From Faecousia sp. (lineage in GTDB: Bacteria; Bacillota; Clostridia; Oscillospirales; Oscillospiraceae): DNA of 57,478 bases. Position 1 is the first letter of the stretch. Each line of letters begins with the position of its first letter. Made by a program: the position numbers and the translations under genes. Of this stretch, positions 1 through 8,123 are shown piece by piece. Location: positions 1 to 57,478 of the forward strand of contig JARIBV010000121.1 of the NCBI GenBank assembly GCA_029257335.1, in the 5' to 3' direction. A model generated the notes under the pieces. That model was not told the DNA's origin and ran no database searches. It worked only from the letters and a program-made list of their open reading frames with translations.

Positions 1-99
1 TACCACACCCACAAAAAATGTCAACCCCTTTTTTTACTTTTTTTCGACTTTTTTCCAACCTATTTTAAATTTCTTTTCTCTTCTTGATGGGAATTCTTG

Positions 100-128
100 T
101 TTACAACACACGCTTTGTATGATAGTAT
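100..128 (+). promoter_or_regulatory. possible promoter of the TIGR00300-family gene
   Basis: A TTTACA box (100-105) and a TAGTAT box (123-128) are 17 bp apart, about 60 bp before the start codon. An alternative pairing, TTGTTT (97-102) with TATGAT (118-123), has only a 15-bp spacer. The match is modest. Confidence 0.35.
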
Positions 129-187
129 ACATTTAGGACATCGAAACCCTCATTCTATACTACATATTATACAAAGGAGCGATTATC

Positions 188-1276
188 ATGAGCTTTGCCC
201 TGCGACCCTATACAGCCCCCGACTTTTCTCAGGAGCGATTCCTGAATGCCCCCAACGCCGTTATGGAGCCCTGCCCCAAGGATGGCGTTGCCCCCATGAA
301 CTACCATGCCATGAGCATTTTCCCTGAGTATTTTAAGGTAGACGGTCAGTGGATCATGGCGAAGGAAAGCCGTATGGACTGTGTCCCCGTTTATGACAAT
401 GGTGTCATCTATGTAAAAGAGTTCCGTGTTCTGAAACAGGGTGAGATGGTCTTTACCGGCCGTACCGAAAACTGTGAGGACGGTATCTTTGTCCATCCGG
501 ACGGATTCAAGGAAGTAACCGAAGAACAGGATGTATTTGCATTCCGGCAGAACCGGTCCCGTGAGACCGCATTCTCTAAGGATTACGATGAAATCTACGA
601 GCTGCTGCGCCATGATCGTGACCACGGCAAGATTGTCTGGGTCATGGGCCCTGCCTTTGCCTTTGACTACGATGCAAGAAACGCTTTTGCCAAGCTGGTG
701 AACAACGGCTATGTTCATGCGGTTTTGGCCGGAAACGCCCTGGCAACCCATGATCTGGAGGGAGCTTATCTCAATACTGCCCTGGGCCAGAACATCTACA
801 CCACCAAGAACCAGCCCAATGGACACTATAATCACCTAGATTTGCTGAACCGTGTCCGTTACCATGGTTCCGTTGCAAAGTTTATCGAAGAAGAAAACAT
901 TGACAACGGTATTATCTATTCTCTGGAGAAAAATCACATTCCTTATGTATTGGGCGGCTCCATTCGTGATGACGGCCCCCTACCCTGTGTCCATGGAAAT
1001 GTATATGAGGCACAGGATTGTATGCGTGATCAGGTCCGTGGTGCTACCACCGTGATCTGCATGGCCACCATGCTGCACACCATTGCCACCGGCAACATGA
1101 CCCCCTCTTTCCGTGTCATGCCTGATGGAACGGTTCGTCAGATTTATTTCTACTGCGTCGACATCGCTGAGTTTGTGGTAAACAAGCTGGCCGACCGTGG
1201 CAGCCTGTCTGCCAAGGGCATCGTCACCAATGTGCAGGACTTTGTTGTAAATCTGGCAAAGGGCCTGGGTCTGTAA
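188..1276 (+). CDS. TIGR00300 / LOR-SDH-domain protein, ornithine cyclodeaminase-like (362 aa)
   Basis: The C-terminal two thirds match the C-terminal domain of the MJ1480/AgrE(ArgZ)-type ornithine cyclodeaminase family (TIGR00300). Hallmarks are VMGPAFAFD near residue 151, LAGNALATHDLEGA, GGSIRDDGPLP, an ATMLHTIATGN segment and LADRGSLSAKGIVT near the C-terminus. In that family this domain binds NAD and converts ornithine to proline and ammonia. The first 130 residues do not resemble the usual N-terminal LOR/SDH domain or the arginine dihydrolase domain of the cyanobacterial fusions, so the substrate is not certain. The start has the RBS AAAGGAGC 7 nt upstream. The gene is monocistronic and ends in its own hairpin terminator, converging on the lysozyme operon. 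Family assignment is firm; activity is inferred. Confidence 0.65.
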   Translation: MSFALRPYTAPDFSQERFLNAPNAVMEPCPKDGVAPMNYHAMSIFPEYFKVDGQWIMAKESRMDCVPVYDNGVIYVKEFRVLKQGEMVFTGRTENCEDGIFVHPDGFKEVTEEQDVFAFRQNRSRETAFSKDYDEIYELLRHDRDHGKIVWVMGPAFAFDYDARNAFAKLVNNGYVHAVLAGNALATHDLEGAYLNTALGQNIYTTKNQPNGHYNHLDLLNRVRYHGSVAKFIEEENIDNGIIYSLEKNHIPYVLGGSIRDDGPLPCVHGNVYEAQDCMRDQVRGATTVICMATMLHTIATGNMTPSFRVMPDGTVRQIYFYCVDIAEFVVNKLADRGSLSAKGIVTNVQDFVVNLAKGLGL

Positions 1277-1283
1277 ATTTTAT

Positions 1284-1330
1284 AAAATCCCCCTAAAGCT
1301 GATGTACCAAATCTGCTTCAGGGGGATTTT
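1284..1330 (+). terminator. rho-independent terminator of the TIGR00300-family gene
   Basis: AAAATCCCCC (1284-1293) pairs with GGGGGATTTT (1321-1330). The stem continues inward with CTAAAGC against GCTTCAG, with one mismatch. It ends in a short T run, right after the stop codon. Confidence 0.8.
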
Positions 1331-1354
1331 CTATGTCCGGTGCATTGATCCTGC

Positions 1355-1391
1355 ACAAAAAACAACTGCCACCCGTTTGGATCGCAGTTGT
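1355..1391 (-). terminator. terminator of the LOG-DUF523-lysozyme operon
   Basis: Read on the minus strand, ACAACTGC (1391-1384) and GCAGTTGT (1369-1362) form an 8-bp stem followed by TTTTTG. It lies just past the end of the GH25 gene. Confidence 0.75.
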
Positions 1392-1404
1392 CTGAGGGTT
1401 TATT

Positions 1405-2223
1405 TTATTTAGGGGCGGTCTCATAATTTCTAAAACTCATATTGAGATCCACTTCTCCCTGAATGCCGGGAACGGTTGCAGCGCAGCTATACTGCCACAT
1501 CTCTACATTATAAGGAAAGGTCATGGCATCTTCATATTGTGCCAACCAAAAATCATAGTTCTGCAGCTCTTCCAGATGGAACAATCTGTTAGCCAGATCC
1601 TGATTAAAATAGACCGACGGTCTGTACCCGGCTTTTTCGATTTCCTCACAAAAAGCCTTCGTGCAGTCTGTTACAATCCTGCTGTCCACATCTACCGTTC
1701 TGGCATCGCCGCCAATCCACTCCCAGTCATAGACCACGGGATAAGTGATCTGCCAATCCTGAATCACATCCAGAACCAATTTAGCCTCTTCTTTTGCCTC
1801 TTCCACGGTAATGGCCTGTGAATAGAGGTAAACTCCTACAGGAAGTCCCGCTTCCGTAGCTCCCTTCAAATTTTCCAGGGCACTGGTGTCCACATTGAGC
1901 CCGCCTTCTGTATAACCACGCCAGCCCACCCGGATGATGGCATAGTCTACTCCGGCTTCTTTTACAGCCTGCCAGTCGATTTTATCCTGATGGGAGGATA
2001 CATCCACCCCTGTCTTTGTCTCCACCTGGGTGCAGCGCACAAATTCCCCCTCCCGGTAAAAAGAGGACTCCTCATAAGGGTTGGTGGCCAGCTGTATCAT
2101 GGTAAGAGGTTCCTCCCGCTCCTGGCCAACAAAAAACACAATGATCCCTGTGAGCAGCAGAAAACACAGCACACTTCCCAGAATAAAGTCCGAACGACGA
2201 ATGTTCCATTTCAAAATTTTCAT
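1405..2223 (-). CDS. GH25-family lysozyme, membrane-anchored (272 aa)
   Basis: This is a peptidoglycan N-acetylmuramidase of the Cpl-1/GH25 TIM-barrel family. A hydrophobic segment near residues 10-30 (FILGSVLCFLLLTGIIVFFV) is a signal anchor, so the enzyme should act outside the membrane. The catalytic domain opens with GVDVSSHQDKIDW, has IIRVGWRG, and carries the acid pair in VVYDWEW; MWQY and VDLNM close the barrel. I take the second ATG (2223) as the start because AAGGAGGA lies 5 nt before it and this ATG overlaps the stop of the DUF523 gene in ATGA, implying translational coupling. It is the last gene of a three-gene operon. A role in wall turnover is inferred. Confidence 0.88.
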   Translation of the reverse strand: MKILKWNIRRSDFILGSVLCFLLLTGIIVFFVGQEREEPLTMIQLATNPYEESSFYREGEFVRCTQVETKTGVDVSSHQDKIDWQAVKEAGVDYAIIRVGWRGYTEGGLNVDTSALENLKGATEAGLPVGVYLYSQAITVEEAKEEAKLVLDVIQDWQITYPVVYDWEWIGGDARTVDVDSRIVTDCTKAFCEEIEKAGYRPSVYFNQDLANRLFHLEELQNYDFWLAQYEDAMTFPYNVEMWQYSCAATVPGIQGEVDLNMSFRNYETAPK

Positions 2224-2666
2224 GAGTCCTCCTTGGATTGCCATTCTTTTGGCAGCATTTCTTCCGTATAAACAGGAATCCCTGCCTCTTCCATCAGCTG
2301 TGCCGCCACACCACGGCCGGAAACCATGTGATGGGTGAAACTGCCGTCATAGATGGCACCACAGCCGCAGGCGGGGCTTCTGGCCTTTAAAATGGCGCAT
2401 TGCGCACCAAGACGCTTGGCCAGGGCCAGGGCCTCCTGTGCGCCTTTTTGGTAGGCTTGGGTGACATCCGCCCCCTCACAGGTAATCACCCGATCCCCTT
2501 TTCTCTCCGCAGGAGAGCGTGGGGTGGAAAGACCTCCCAGCTGCTCGGGACAGACTGGGAGCAGCGTATGCCTGTCTTGTAAATGCAAAATCTCACTGCA
2601 AAGATTATTGCCTCCGTTATATTTGCAATTTGCCCCCAAAAGACAGGCACTGACCAGAATTTTCAT
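2220..2666 (-). CDS. DUF523 family protein (148 aa)
   Basis: The N-terminus MKILVSACLLGANCKYNGGNN is the DUF523 signature, and the family's cysteines are present: C8 and C14, then ARSPACGCGAIYDG with SPxCG near residue 100. The spacing suggests a metal or Fe-S site, but no reaction is established for the family. Length is normal. It overlaps the LOG gene upstream and the lysozyme gene downstream by 4 bp each (ATGA), so all three are translated from one message. Confidence 0.85.
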   Translation of the reverse strand: MKILVSACLLGANCKYNGGNNLCSEILHLQDRHTLLPVCPEQLGGLSTPRSPAERKGDRVITCEGADVTQAYQKGAQEALALAKRLGAQCAILKARSPACGCGAIYDGSFTHHMVSGRGVAAQLMEEAGIPVYTEEMLPKEWQSKEDS

Positions 2667-3208
2667 GGTCTCAGCTCCTTACACAATCCCTGTATCAGCA
2701 TCTGAGGGCAGCTGTACATCTGAAACAGCTCCAGTCCCTCCCGCTCCAGAACCCCCTGCTCCACGCAATGACACAAAAGGTTTTTGAGGGAATCATAGTA
2801 TCCCTTGGTATTGAGCACTGCAATGGGCTTATTCATTCTTCCAAGCTGCTTTAAGGTCAGAATCTCAAAAAATTCTTCCATGGTGCCAATGCCGCCCGGC
2901 GTCATAATAAAGGCCTCGGACAAAAGCTCCATTTTTTCTTTTCGCTGACGCATGGTATCTGTGAAAATCATTTCCGTACAGTCGGGAAACAAAACCCCTT
3001 CCTGATTGAAAAAACGGGGAGCAACACCGATGATCTTTCCTCCCGCCTCTTGCGCCGCTGCGGCGCAGGCTCCCATCATACCGGTGGCCCCGCCGCCGAA
3101 TACCAGCCCCAAACCGGCTTGACCTATGAGACAGCCCAGCTGCCGTGCATCTTTCAGATAGTCCGGATGGATCTTCTGGCTTGCCGCTCCATATACACAT
3201 ACATTCAC
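2663..3208 (-). CDS. LOG family (TIGR00730) Rossmann-fold protein (181 aa)
   Basis: The protein has the lysine-decarboxylase-like fold of the LOG (Lonely Guy) family, which cleaves cytokinin-type nucleoside 5'-monophosphates to base and ribose phosphate. Seen are VYGAAS near the N-terminus, GLVFGGGATGMMGA, and the diagnostic PGGIGTMEEFFE (PGGxGTxxE). I choose a GTG start at 3208 because GGGAGGA precedes it by about 7 nt; a longer ATG form (from 3256) adds a 16-residue tail unlike the family. It is the first gene of the LOG-DUF523-GH25 operon and has a good promoter 80 bp upstream. The bacterial role of such proteins is often nucleotide salvage; here it is inferred only. Confidence 0.85.
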   Translation of the reverse strand: MNVCVYGAASQKIHPDYLKDARQLGCLIGQAGLGLVFGGGATGMMGACAAAAQEAGGKIIGVAPRFFNQEGVLFPDCTEMIFTDTMRQRKEKMELLSEAFIMTPGGIGTMEEFFEILTLKQLGRMNKPIAVLNTKGYYDSLKNLLCHCVEQGVLEREGLELFQMYSCPQMLIQGLCKELRP

Positions 3209-3288
3209 CGCAGTTCCTCCCATGCTTACCGGATCTTTGCACCAAATAAATTCCACGATTCATTCATCTACTGCATAATTTTTCCTCA

Positions 3289-3317
3289 ATTATAACGAAG
3301 TTTGCTCCATTCGTCAA
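3289..3317 (-). promoter_or_regulatory. promoter of the LOG-DUF523-lysozyme operon
   Basis: On the minus strand TTGACG (3317-3312) and a perfect TATAAT (3294-3289) are separated by exactly 17 bp, about 80 bp before the GTG start. Confidence 0.75.
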
Positions 3318-3408
3318 CTATGCCCCGCAATTCCTTCTGTCTGCTTCTGACAAAACGGCTTCAAAGAATAAAAGATGTGAATTTTTGAATTTTTGTGAAT
3401 TTTTGTCC

Positions 3409-3436
3409 TTGTATCTTTTGAAATTCATGTTATAAT
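3409..3436 (+). promoter_or_regulatory. extended -10 promoter of the antiporter gene
   Basis: A TGTTATAAT extended -10 (TATAAT at 3431-3436) is preceded at 16 bp by a weak TTGTAT -35 (3409-3414). The start codon follows 45 bp downstream. Confidence 0.6.
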
Positions 3437-3480
3437 GGCATAGTTCAAAACTTTATATTAGAAAAGAGGCATCATCTGTT

Positions 3481-4758
3481 ATGGAAATCCTTATTACCAT
3501 TGCATTTGCGCTGCTTTGCGGCCTTATGCTGTCCCGTTTGGTTAAACGCTTGCACCTGCCTGCGGTTACCTCCTACCTGATTGCCGGCGTTCTCATTGGA
3601 CCCAACTTCCTTGGGCTTCTGGGCATCAACGGCCTGGGCTTCCCTTCCTTTGAGAAGGTGGCACAGCTCAGCCTGGTGGGCGATGTTGCGCTGGGTTTCA
3701 TCGCGTTTGCTATGGGCAACGAATTCCGTCTCTCTCAGCTTCGCAAAACCGGCAAACAGGCCACCGTTGTGGCAATCATTCAGGCATTGTCTGCTACCTT
3801 CTTTGTGGATGTGACACTGATTCTGCTGCACTTCATTCTGGGAAACAAGCTTCCTGTTTCTACCTGCATTGTTCTGGGTGCCATTGCAACTGCTACCGCA
3901 CCCGCCGCTACCATGATGGTTGTAAACCAGTACAAGGCCAAGGGTCCTCTGACTGACATTCTGCTGCCTGTTGTTGCATTGGACGACGCAGTGGGACTGA
4001 TCGTTTTTGCAATCTCCTTTGGCATTGCCAAAACGATGAATGCCGGTTCTCTCAGCGTCTTATCTATTATTCTGAATCCCCTGTTGGAGATTGCAGGCTC
4101 CATCCTCCTGGGTACCCTGATCGGCTATGTTTTTTCCTTGATTGCACGGCTTTTTGAATCCAATTCCAAGCGAATGAGTATTGCTGTCACCTTCGTCTTC
4201 CTGGCCGCAGGTCTTTCCAAGCTGCATTTCTCCATTACCGATGATATTTCCCTCGGTTTCTCCCCCCTGCTGGTTTGCATGATGGTGGGCAGTGTCTTCT
4301 GCAACCTGTGCGACTTCTCTGAGGACATTATGTTTAAAGTGGAACGCTGGACAGCGCCTCTGTACATTCTGTTCTTTGTGCTGTCCGGTGCTGAGCTGGA
4401 TTTGAGTGTATTTGCAGAGCTGGCCATTGTAGGCATCGGCATTGCCTATATCGTTGCCCGTTCCGCCGGTAAGATCCTGGGCGCACACTTTGGTGCCCGG
4501 CTCACCAAGTGTGACGCAAAAGTCTGCAAATATCTGGGAATCACCCTTCTCCCCCAGGCCGGTGTAGCCCTTGGCATGTCTGTCACCGTGGCCGCTGAGA
4601 TGGGCGAACAGGGCAGCATTATCCGTGATATCATCCTCTTCTCCGTTCTGATCTATGAGCTGGTCGGACCCATTCTCACCAAAAGTGCTCTGACCAAGGC
4701 CGGTGACATTCAGCCCAAGCCGGATGAGCGGGACATGGATCGGGCCACGGCACGATAA
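3481..4758 (+). CDS. cation:proton antiporter, CPA family (425 aa)
   Basis: An integral membrane protein with about 12 hydrophobic segments from the N-terminus to residue 400, matching the Na+/H+ exchanger domain (CPA superfamily). Family signs are LHLPAVTSYLIAGVLIGPN at residues 22-40, FIAFAMGNEF, and the acidic pair VVALDDAVGLIVF near residue 165, where such transporters bind the exchanged cation. A short hydrophilic tail (PKPDERDMDRATAR) replaces the RCK/TrkA-C domain seen in Kef-type relatives, so it is not obviously a ligand-gated potassium exporter. It is monocistronic, between its own extended -10 promoter and a shared bidirectional terminator. The cation, Na+ or K+, cannot be told from sequence. 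Confidence 0.88.
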   Translation: MEILITIAFALLCGLMLSRLVKRLHLPAVTSYLIAGVLIGPNFLGLLGINGLGFPSFEKVAQLSLVGDVALGFIAFAMGNEFRLSQLRKTGKQATVVAIIQALSATFFVDVTLILLHFILGNKLPVSTCIVLGAIATATAPAATMMVVNQYKAKGPLTDILLPVVALDDAVGLIVFAISFGIAKTMNAGSLSVLSIILNPLLEIAGSILLGTLIGYVFSLIARLFESNSKRMSIAVTFVFLAAGLSKLHFSITDDISLGFSPLLVCMMVGSVFCNLCDFSEDIMFKVERWTAPLYILFFVLSGAELDLSVFAELAIVGIGIAYIVARSAGKILGAHFGARLTKCDAKVCKYLGITLLPQAGVALGMSVTVAAEMGEQGSIIRDIILFSVLIYELVGPILTKSALTKAGDIQPKPDERDMDRATAR

Positions 4759-4800
4759 ATCTTTGCTTTCTTCTTGATTCGTCCCTTTTTTCCCGATAAC

Positions 4801-4846
4801 AAAAAATACCAACTGATTTCCATAGGAAGTCAGTTGGTATTTTTTT
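4801..4846. terminator. bidirectional terminator between antiporter and CapA genes
   Basis: An 11-bp perfect stem, ATACCAACTGA (4806-4816) and TCAGTTGGTAT (4830-4840), is flanked by AAAAAA on the left and TTTTTTT on the right. It can end transcription from both converging genes. Confidence 0.9.
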
Positions 4847-6074
4847 ATTCCTCTTTTAAGACGATCAGAGACTGGATCTGCTCCACCGATTTCAATAAGG
4901 ATTTATAAAGCTCCTCCTTGACTCGATAAATATACTCTGTCTCATAAATTGCGATTTCTTTTTTTGTGTCCAGGATCTCATATTTTCCTGAATCCGTCTG
5001 GGTATTGTCTGCCAGATAGATGGGGTCATAGCTCCAGCCCGTCAGCTTGGTTCCGTCAGACTCCTTGGTAAATTCCAGATTCAAAATCATTCCCTGCCGG
5101 GTTCCCGGGTTTTCATCCACAGACAGAAGGTTTCCCAGGCTGTACGCCGTCAGGGTATCTTCCTTCTGCGATACCGCTCCTACCAGATGAGGGTGGGTGC
5201 CAATGATGGCATCTACCCCACCGTCCAGCATCAGGGTTTCAATTTCTTTCTGGGTCCGGCTGATTTCTTCGTCATACTCACTGCCCCAGTGCAGGAGCGC
5301 AATGGTAATATCCGGATTTTCTTGCTGTACCAATCCCAATACTTCCTGGATTCCTTCCCGGTTTACCTCCTGATAGGTGGTGTTATAGTCTTTATACAGA
5401 AGGTTTACGCTTTTTTCGCAGCCTTCCGGCAGACTCAGATTCCCCAATCCCTTGGTAAAGGACACAAAGGCCACCCGGAAGCCCTTGGCCTCCACCATGG
5501 TAAATCCTTTCTGCTCCTCCCAGTCCTGCCGGCTCACAAAGGTCCCCACAGGAGTCAGCCCTGCCTGTCTGACACTCTCTATTGTGGATTTCAGCCCGTC
5601 CACACCATTATAAATACTCACGGTGTTGGAAGTCTGAATCAAATCCACTCCTACCTGACCCAAATCTCTCAGCAAGGCCTCCGGTGCTTTGTGGTTCGCC
5701 CCGTCATAAGGTGCTCCGCAAAAATTAGTCTCTGCATCCACCACTGTAAGATCAGCCTTTCCCAAAAGCGGGGCTGCTCCCAGCAGAATGGGCCCAAAGT
5801 CATATGTGCCGTCGGACTGTCTAGCACTTTCCAAAAGTGCTTCGGAAATATTGATGTCACCACCGGCAGTAATGGTAATGGTATCTCCCACCGCCGCTGC
5901 CACAAAGGGTTCTGTGCGCTGCGTCGGCTGCGTGCCTCGTTGGTATTGGTACCAGGAAAACGCCAGCAGCACCGCTACCAGTAAAATCAGAAGTCCCAGT
6001 CGATTGATTGCTTGTCTTTGTCTCCTTCTGGGCCTTCGTGTTCTTGTGACAGAAGAATATACAGGCTCCGTCAT
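4845..6074 (-). CDS. CapA-family (PGA_cap) metallophosphatase-like protein, membrane-anchored (409 aa)
   Basis: An Arg-rich cytoplasmic N-terminus (TRRPRRRQRQ) leads into one membrane segment at residues 25-43; the rest is extracellular. The catalytic-type domain has ITAGGDINIS near residue 70, DAETNF, HWGSEY, GTHPHLV near 295 and YSLGNLL, the conserved set of the CapA/PGA-synthesis calcineurin-like family. Such proteins act in poly-gamma-glutamate or related envelope polymer metabolism. No capBC genes lie nearby, so a capsule role is not supported; it is one of the many stand-alone clostridial CapA proteins. It has its own promoter and a GGAGG RBS. Confidence 0.85.
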   Translation of the reverse strand: MTEPVYSSVTRTRRPRRRQRQAINRLGLLILLVAVLLAFSWYQYQRGTQPTQRTEPFVAAAVGDTITITAGGDINISEALLESARQSDGTYDFGPILLGAAPLLGKADLTVVDAETNFCGAPYDGANHKAPEALLRDLGQVGVDLIQTSNTVSIYNGVDGLKSTIESVRQAGLTPVGTFVSRQDWEEQKGFTMVEAKGFRVAFVSFTKGLGNLSLPEGCEKSVNLLYKDYNTTYQEVNREGIQEVLGLVQQENPDITIALLHWGSEYDEEISRTQKEIETLMLDGGVDAIIGTHPHLVGAVSQKEDTLTAYSLGNLLSVDENPGTRQGMILNLEFTKESDGTKLTGWSYDPIYLADNTQTDSGKYEILDTKKEIAIYETEYIYRVKEELYKSLLKSVEQIQSLIVLKEE

Positions 6075-6115
6075 ACATAGCCTCCGTTTCTGATTGCATC
6101 ATTCTTATTTTGTCT

Positions 6116-6144
6116 ATTCTACTATATTCTCTGCCTGCATACAA
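6116..6144 (-). promoter_or_regulatory. promoter of the CapA-like gene
   Basis: On the minus strand TTGTAT (6144-6139) and TAGAAT (6121-6116) are 17 bp apart, about 42 bp before the start codon. Confidence 0.55.
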
Positions 6145-6212
6145 GCCTGTTTTTCTTCTACAGCTTTAAGACTCCCTGAAACGCGGCATCTCCCGATTTT
6201 GACGGGTTTCCA

Positions 6213-7280
6213 TTATAGAATCAGCAGATCTTTTGGTGCCAGGGTAATATCTTTACATCCGTTTTCCTCCACCACGATCACATCTTCGATCCGAACACCG
6301 AACTTGCCGGGAAGATAAATTCCCGGTTCTGCCGAAATTACCGCCCCCACCGGAAGCGGCACCTTGCTGACCGCCCCGGCAAAGGGATGTTCATGGAGCT
6401 CCACACCAACTCCATGGCCGAATCCATGACCGAAATAAGGGCCATACCCTGCATCAGAAATGACTCTCGCTCCGGCTTCGTGAATCATCTGTCCTGTAAC
6501 ACCGGCTTTGGCCGCAGCAATTCCCGCCAGCTGGGCTTTCAGTACCGTATGATATACCCGTTCCATTTCTTCCGTCACATGGCCTACGGCTACCGTGCGG
6601 GTCATATCGGAGCAATATCCATTATATACACATCCAAAATCCATGGTGATGAAATCGCCTTCATTTACCGGTTTCTCGGTAGGCGCTCCGTGGGGCATGC
6701 TGCTGTTGGCACCGCTGACCACGATGGGCTCAAAGGACATTCTTTCCGCACCGCCCAGCAGCATCCGATATTGCAGATACGCAGCAATTTCCTTTTCCGT
6801 GCGCCCCACATGAATAAAGTCCAGAATCTCCTTCAACGCCCCCTCTGCAATTCTCTGGGCGGCCACAAGGCTTTCAATTTCATCTCGCTCTTTGGAAGAC
6901 CGGGCCGCAATCATGACCTGGGTTGCAGGTACCAATTCACAGCGGAGTACCTGCTTCCAGCTCTGAAATTCCGCTACCGTGCAATATTCCTCTTCAAAAC
7001 CCATACGCGCAATGTTGTGCCGCCGTATCACATCCTGTAGCCGCTGCATCATGGGCGTTTGCCGGTTGGCTTCCAGAATGATGCAATGGTCTATTTTCTG
7101 AGTTGCCGCCTCAATATAGCGGCTGTCCGTAAAGAAATAGTTCTCCTCTGGGGTGATGACCGCCATACCCGCAGAGGACGGAAATCCCGTTGCATACCGT
7201 CGGCCCGGTTCGCTGGTAATCAGAAACGCATCCAGATCATGGGCTTTTAACGAATTGGCAATTTTATGAAATCTGCTCAT
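6213..7280 (-). CDS. M24-family metallopeptidase, Xaa-Pro peptidase type (355 aa)
   Basis: A pita-bread aminopeptidase P/prolidase homologue. The creatinase-like N-terminal domain covers residues 1-120. The catalytic domain holds all five metal ligands: D214 (ITMDFG), D225 (CSDMTRT), H289 (GHGFGHGVG), E318 (SAEPGIY) and E332 (RIEDV). It should remove N-terminal Xaa from Xaa-Pro peptides or split Xaa-Pro dipeptides in the cytoplasm. At about 355 residues it is like the short PepQ/YqhT-type bacterial enzymes. It is the last gene of the peptide operon, separated from the epimerase-like gene by 92 nt with two hairpins. RBS AAGGAG is present. Confidence 0.93.
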   Translation of the reverse strand: MSRFHKIANSLKAHDLDAFLITSEPGRRYATGFPSSAGMAVITPEENYFFTDSRYIEAATQKIDHCIILEANRQTPMMQRLQDVIRRHNIARMGFEEEYCTVAEFQSWKQVLRCELVPATQVMIAARSSKERDEIESLVAAQRIAEGALKEILDFIHVGRTEKEIAAYLQYRMLLGGAERMSFEPIVVSGANSSMPHGAPTEKPVNEGDFITMDFGCVYNGYCSDMTRTVAVGHVTEEMERVYHTVLKAQLAGIAAAKAGVTGQMIHEAGARVISDAGYGPYFGHGFGHGVGVELHEHPFAGAVSKVPLPVGAVISAEPGIYLPGKFGVRIEDVIVVEENGCKDITLAPKDLLIL

Positions 7281-7310
7281 GGATCACTAACTCCTTTTCA
7301 TCGGATAGGG

Positions 7311-7363
7311 TGACCGCCACAGAGTAACCCCTGTGGCGGTCAGCAATGAGCCGGAACCGGCTC
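7311..7363 (-). other. two intercistronic hairpins inside the peptide operon
   Basis: TGACCGCCACAG (7311-7322) and CTGTGGCGGTCA (7331-7342) form a perfect 12-bp stem with an 8-nt loop. Beside it is the palindrome GAGCCGGAACCGGCTC (7348-7363). Neither has a T run on the minus strand, so they look like mRNA-stabilising or processing structures, or a weak attenuator, rather than a strong terminator. Confidence 0.6.
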
Positions 7364-7372
7364 CCGTCTGTA

Positions 7373-8089
7373 TTATTTCAGGCCGAATTTTGCAGCAGCG
7401 TCGTCAATGGACTTGCGGCACTTCTTGACACCGGCTTCGATACCGTCAGGGTCCTTGAAGATGGCAGAAGACAGGATCATCACATCGGGGTCGCACTCGA
7501 TGACAGGCTCCATGTTGTTCCAGCGCAGACCGCCATCCACGGCCAACTCGCAGCCTGGATTCTTTTCGTTGATTTCCTGACGCGCACGGCGAATGAGATC
7601 CAGGGAGCTGCGGCGCCAATCCCAGTTATCCTTGCCGTCTGTCTTGCTGACACCGTGAATGACGATCTGTACCCGATCAATGTCATAGATGGACTCATCC
7701 AGGAAGCACAAAGGTGTGTAGCAGCCCACGGTAAGGCCTACTTTCATGCCGAACTCATGGCAGTAATTCATAATATAAGCCAGAGGTGCCCCGATAAAAT
7801 GCTCTGCGGGCAGAATCAGCATATTGCAGCCGGCTGCTGCGATTTTCTCAATAAAAAGACGGTCGCACTCACGGGTGTAAAAGTGGCACTCAATGGGCTT
7901 ATCCGTTACGGGACGAATGCCCTCAATGATCTGGTGGCCGCCCATAAGCTGCATATTCTTCAGATCAAACATATCCGCAGCATCGGAATGAATGTAATCT
8001 ACCCCTGCATCGGCAGCAGCCTTAACGGCTCCGGCAATGTTGCCATAGTTCACATGAGCCAGTCCGGCAGCAATTTTAATATGTTTCAT
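7373..8089 (-). CDS. ribulose-phosphate 3-epimerase-like TIM-barrel protein (238 aa)
   Basis: The layout follows the RPE/AlsE family of pentose- and hexulose-phosphate epimerases. The four metal-ligand positions are kept: H34 and D36 in YIHSDAADMF, H69 in ECHFYT, and D185 in AVDGGLRWNN. The usual APSxLSAD start motif is replaced by AAGLAHVNYGN, so it is not the housekeeping Rpe. The substrate could be another keto-sugar phosphate. It stands between an amidohydrolase and a peptidase in a peptide-use operon, which is an unusual setting. RBS AAGGAGG precedes the ATG. Confidence 0.7.
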   Translation of the reverse strand: MKHIKIAAGLAHVNYGNIAGAVKAAADAGVDYIHSDAADMFDLKNMQLMGGHQIIEGIRPVTDKPIECHFYTRECDRLFIEKIAAAGCNMLILPAEHFIGAPLAYIMNYCHEFGMKVGLTVGCYTPLCFLDESIYDIDRVQIVIHGVSKTDGKDNWDWRRSSLDLIRRARQEINEKNPGCELAVDGGLRWNNMEPVIECDPDVMILSSAIFKDPDGIEAGVKKCRKSIDDAAAKFGLK

Positions 8090-8123
8090 AAATATCTTCC
8101 TCCTTAATGGTTATCTACTTCAA

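Noticed and set aside
3050..3256. Longer ATG start for the LOG-family gene
   Set aside because: It adds residues unlike the family and has no RBS; the GTG at 3208 has GGGAGGA at good spacing.
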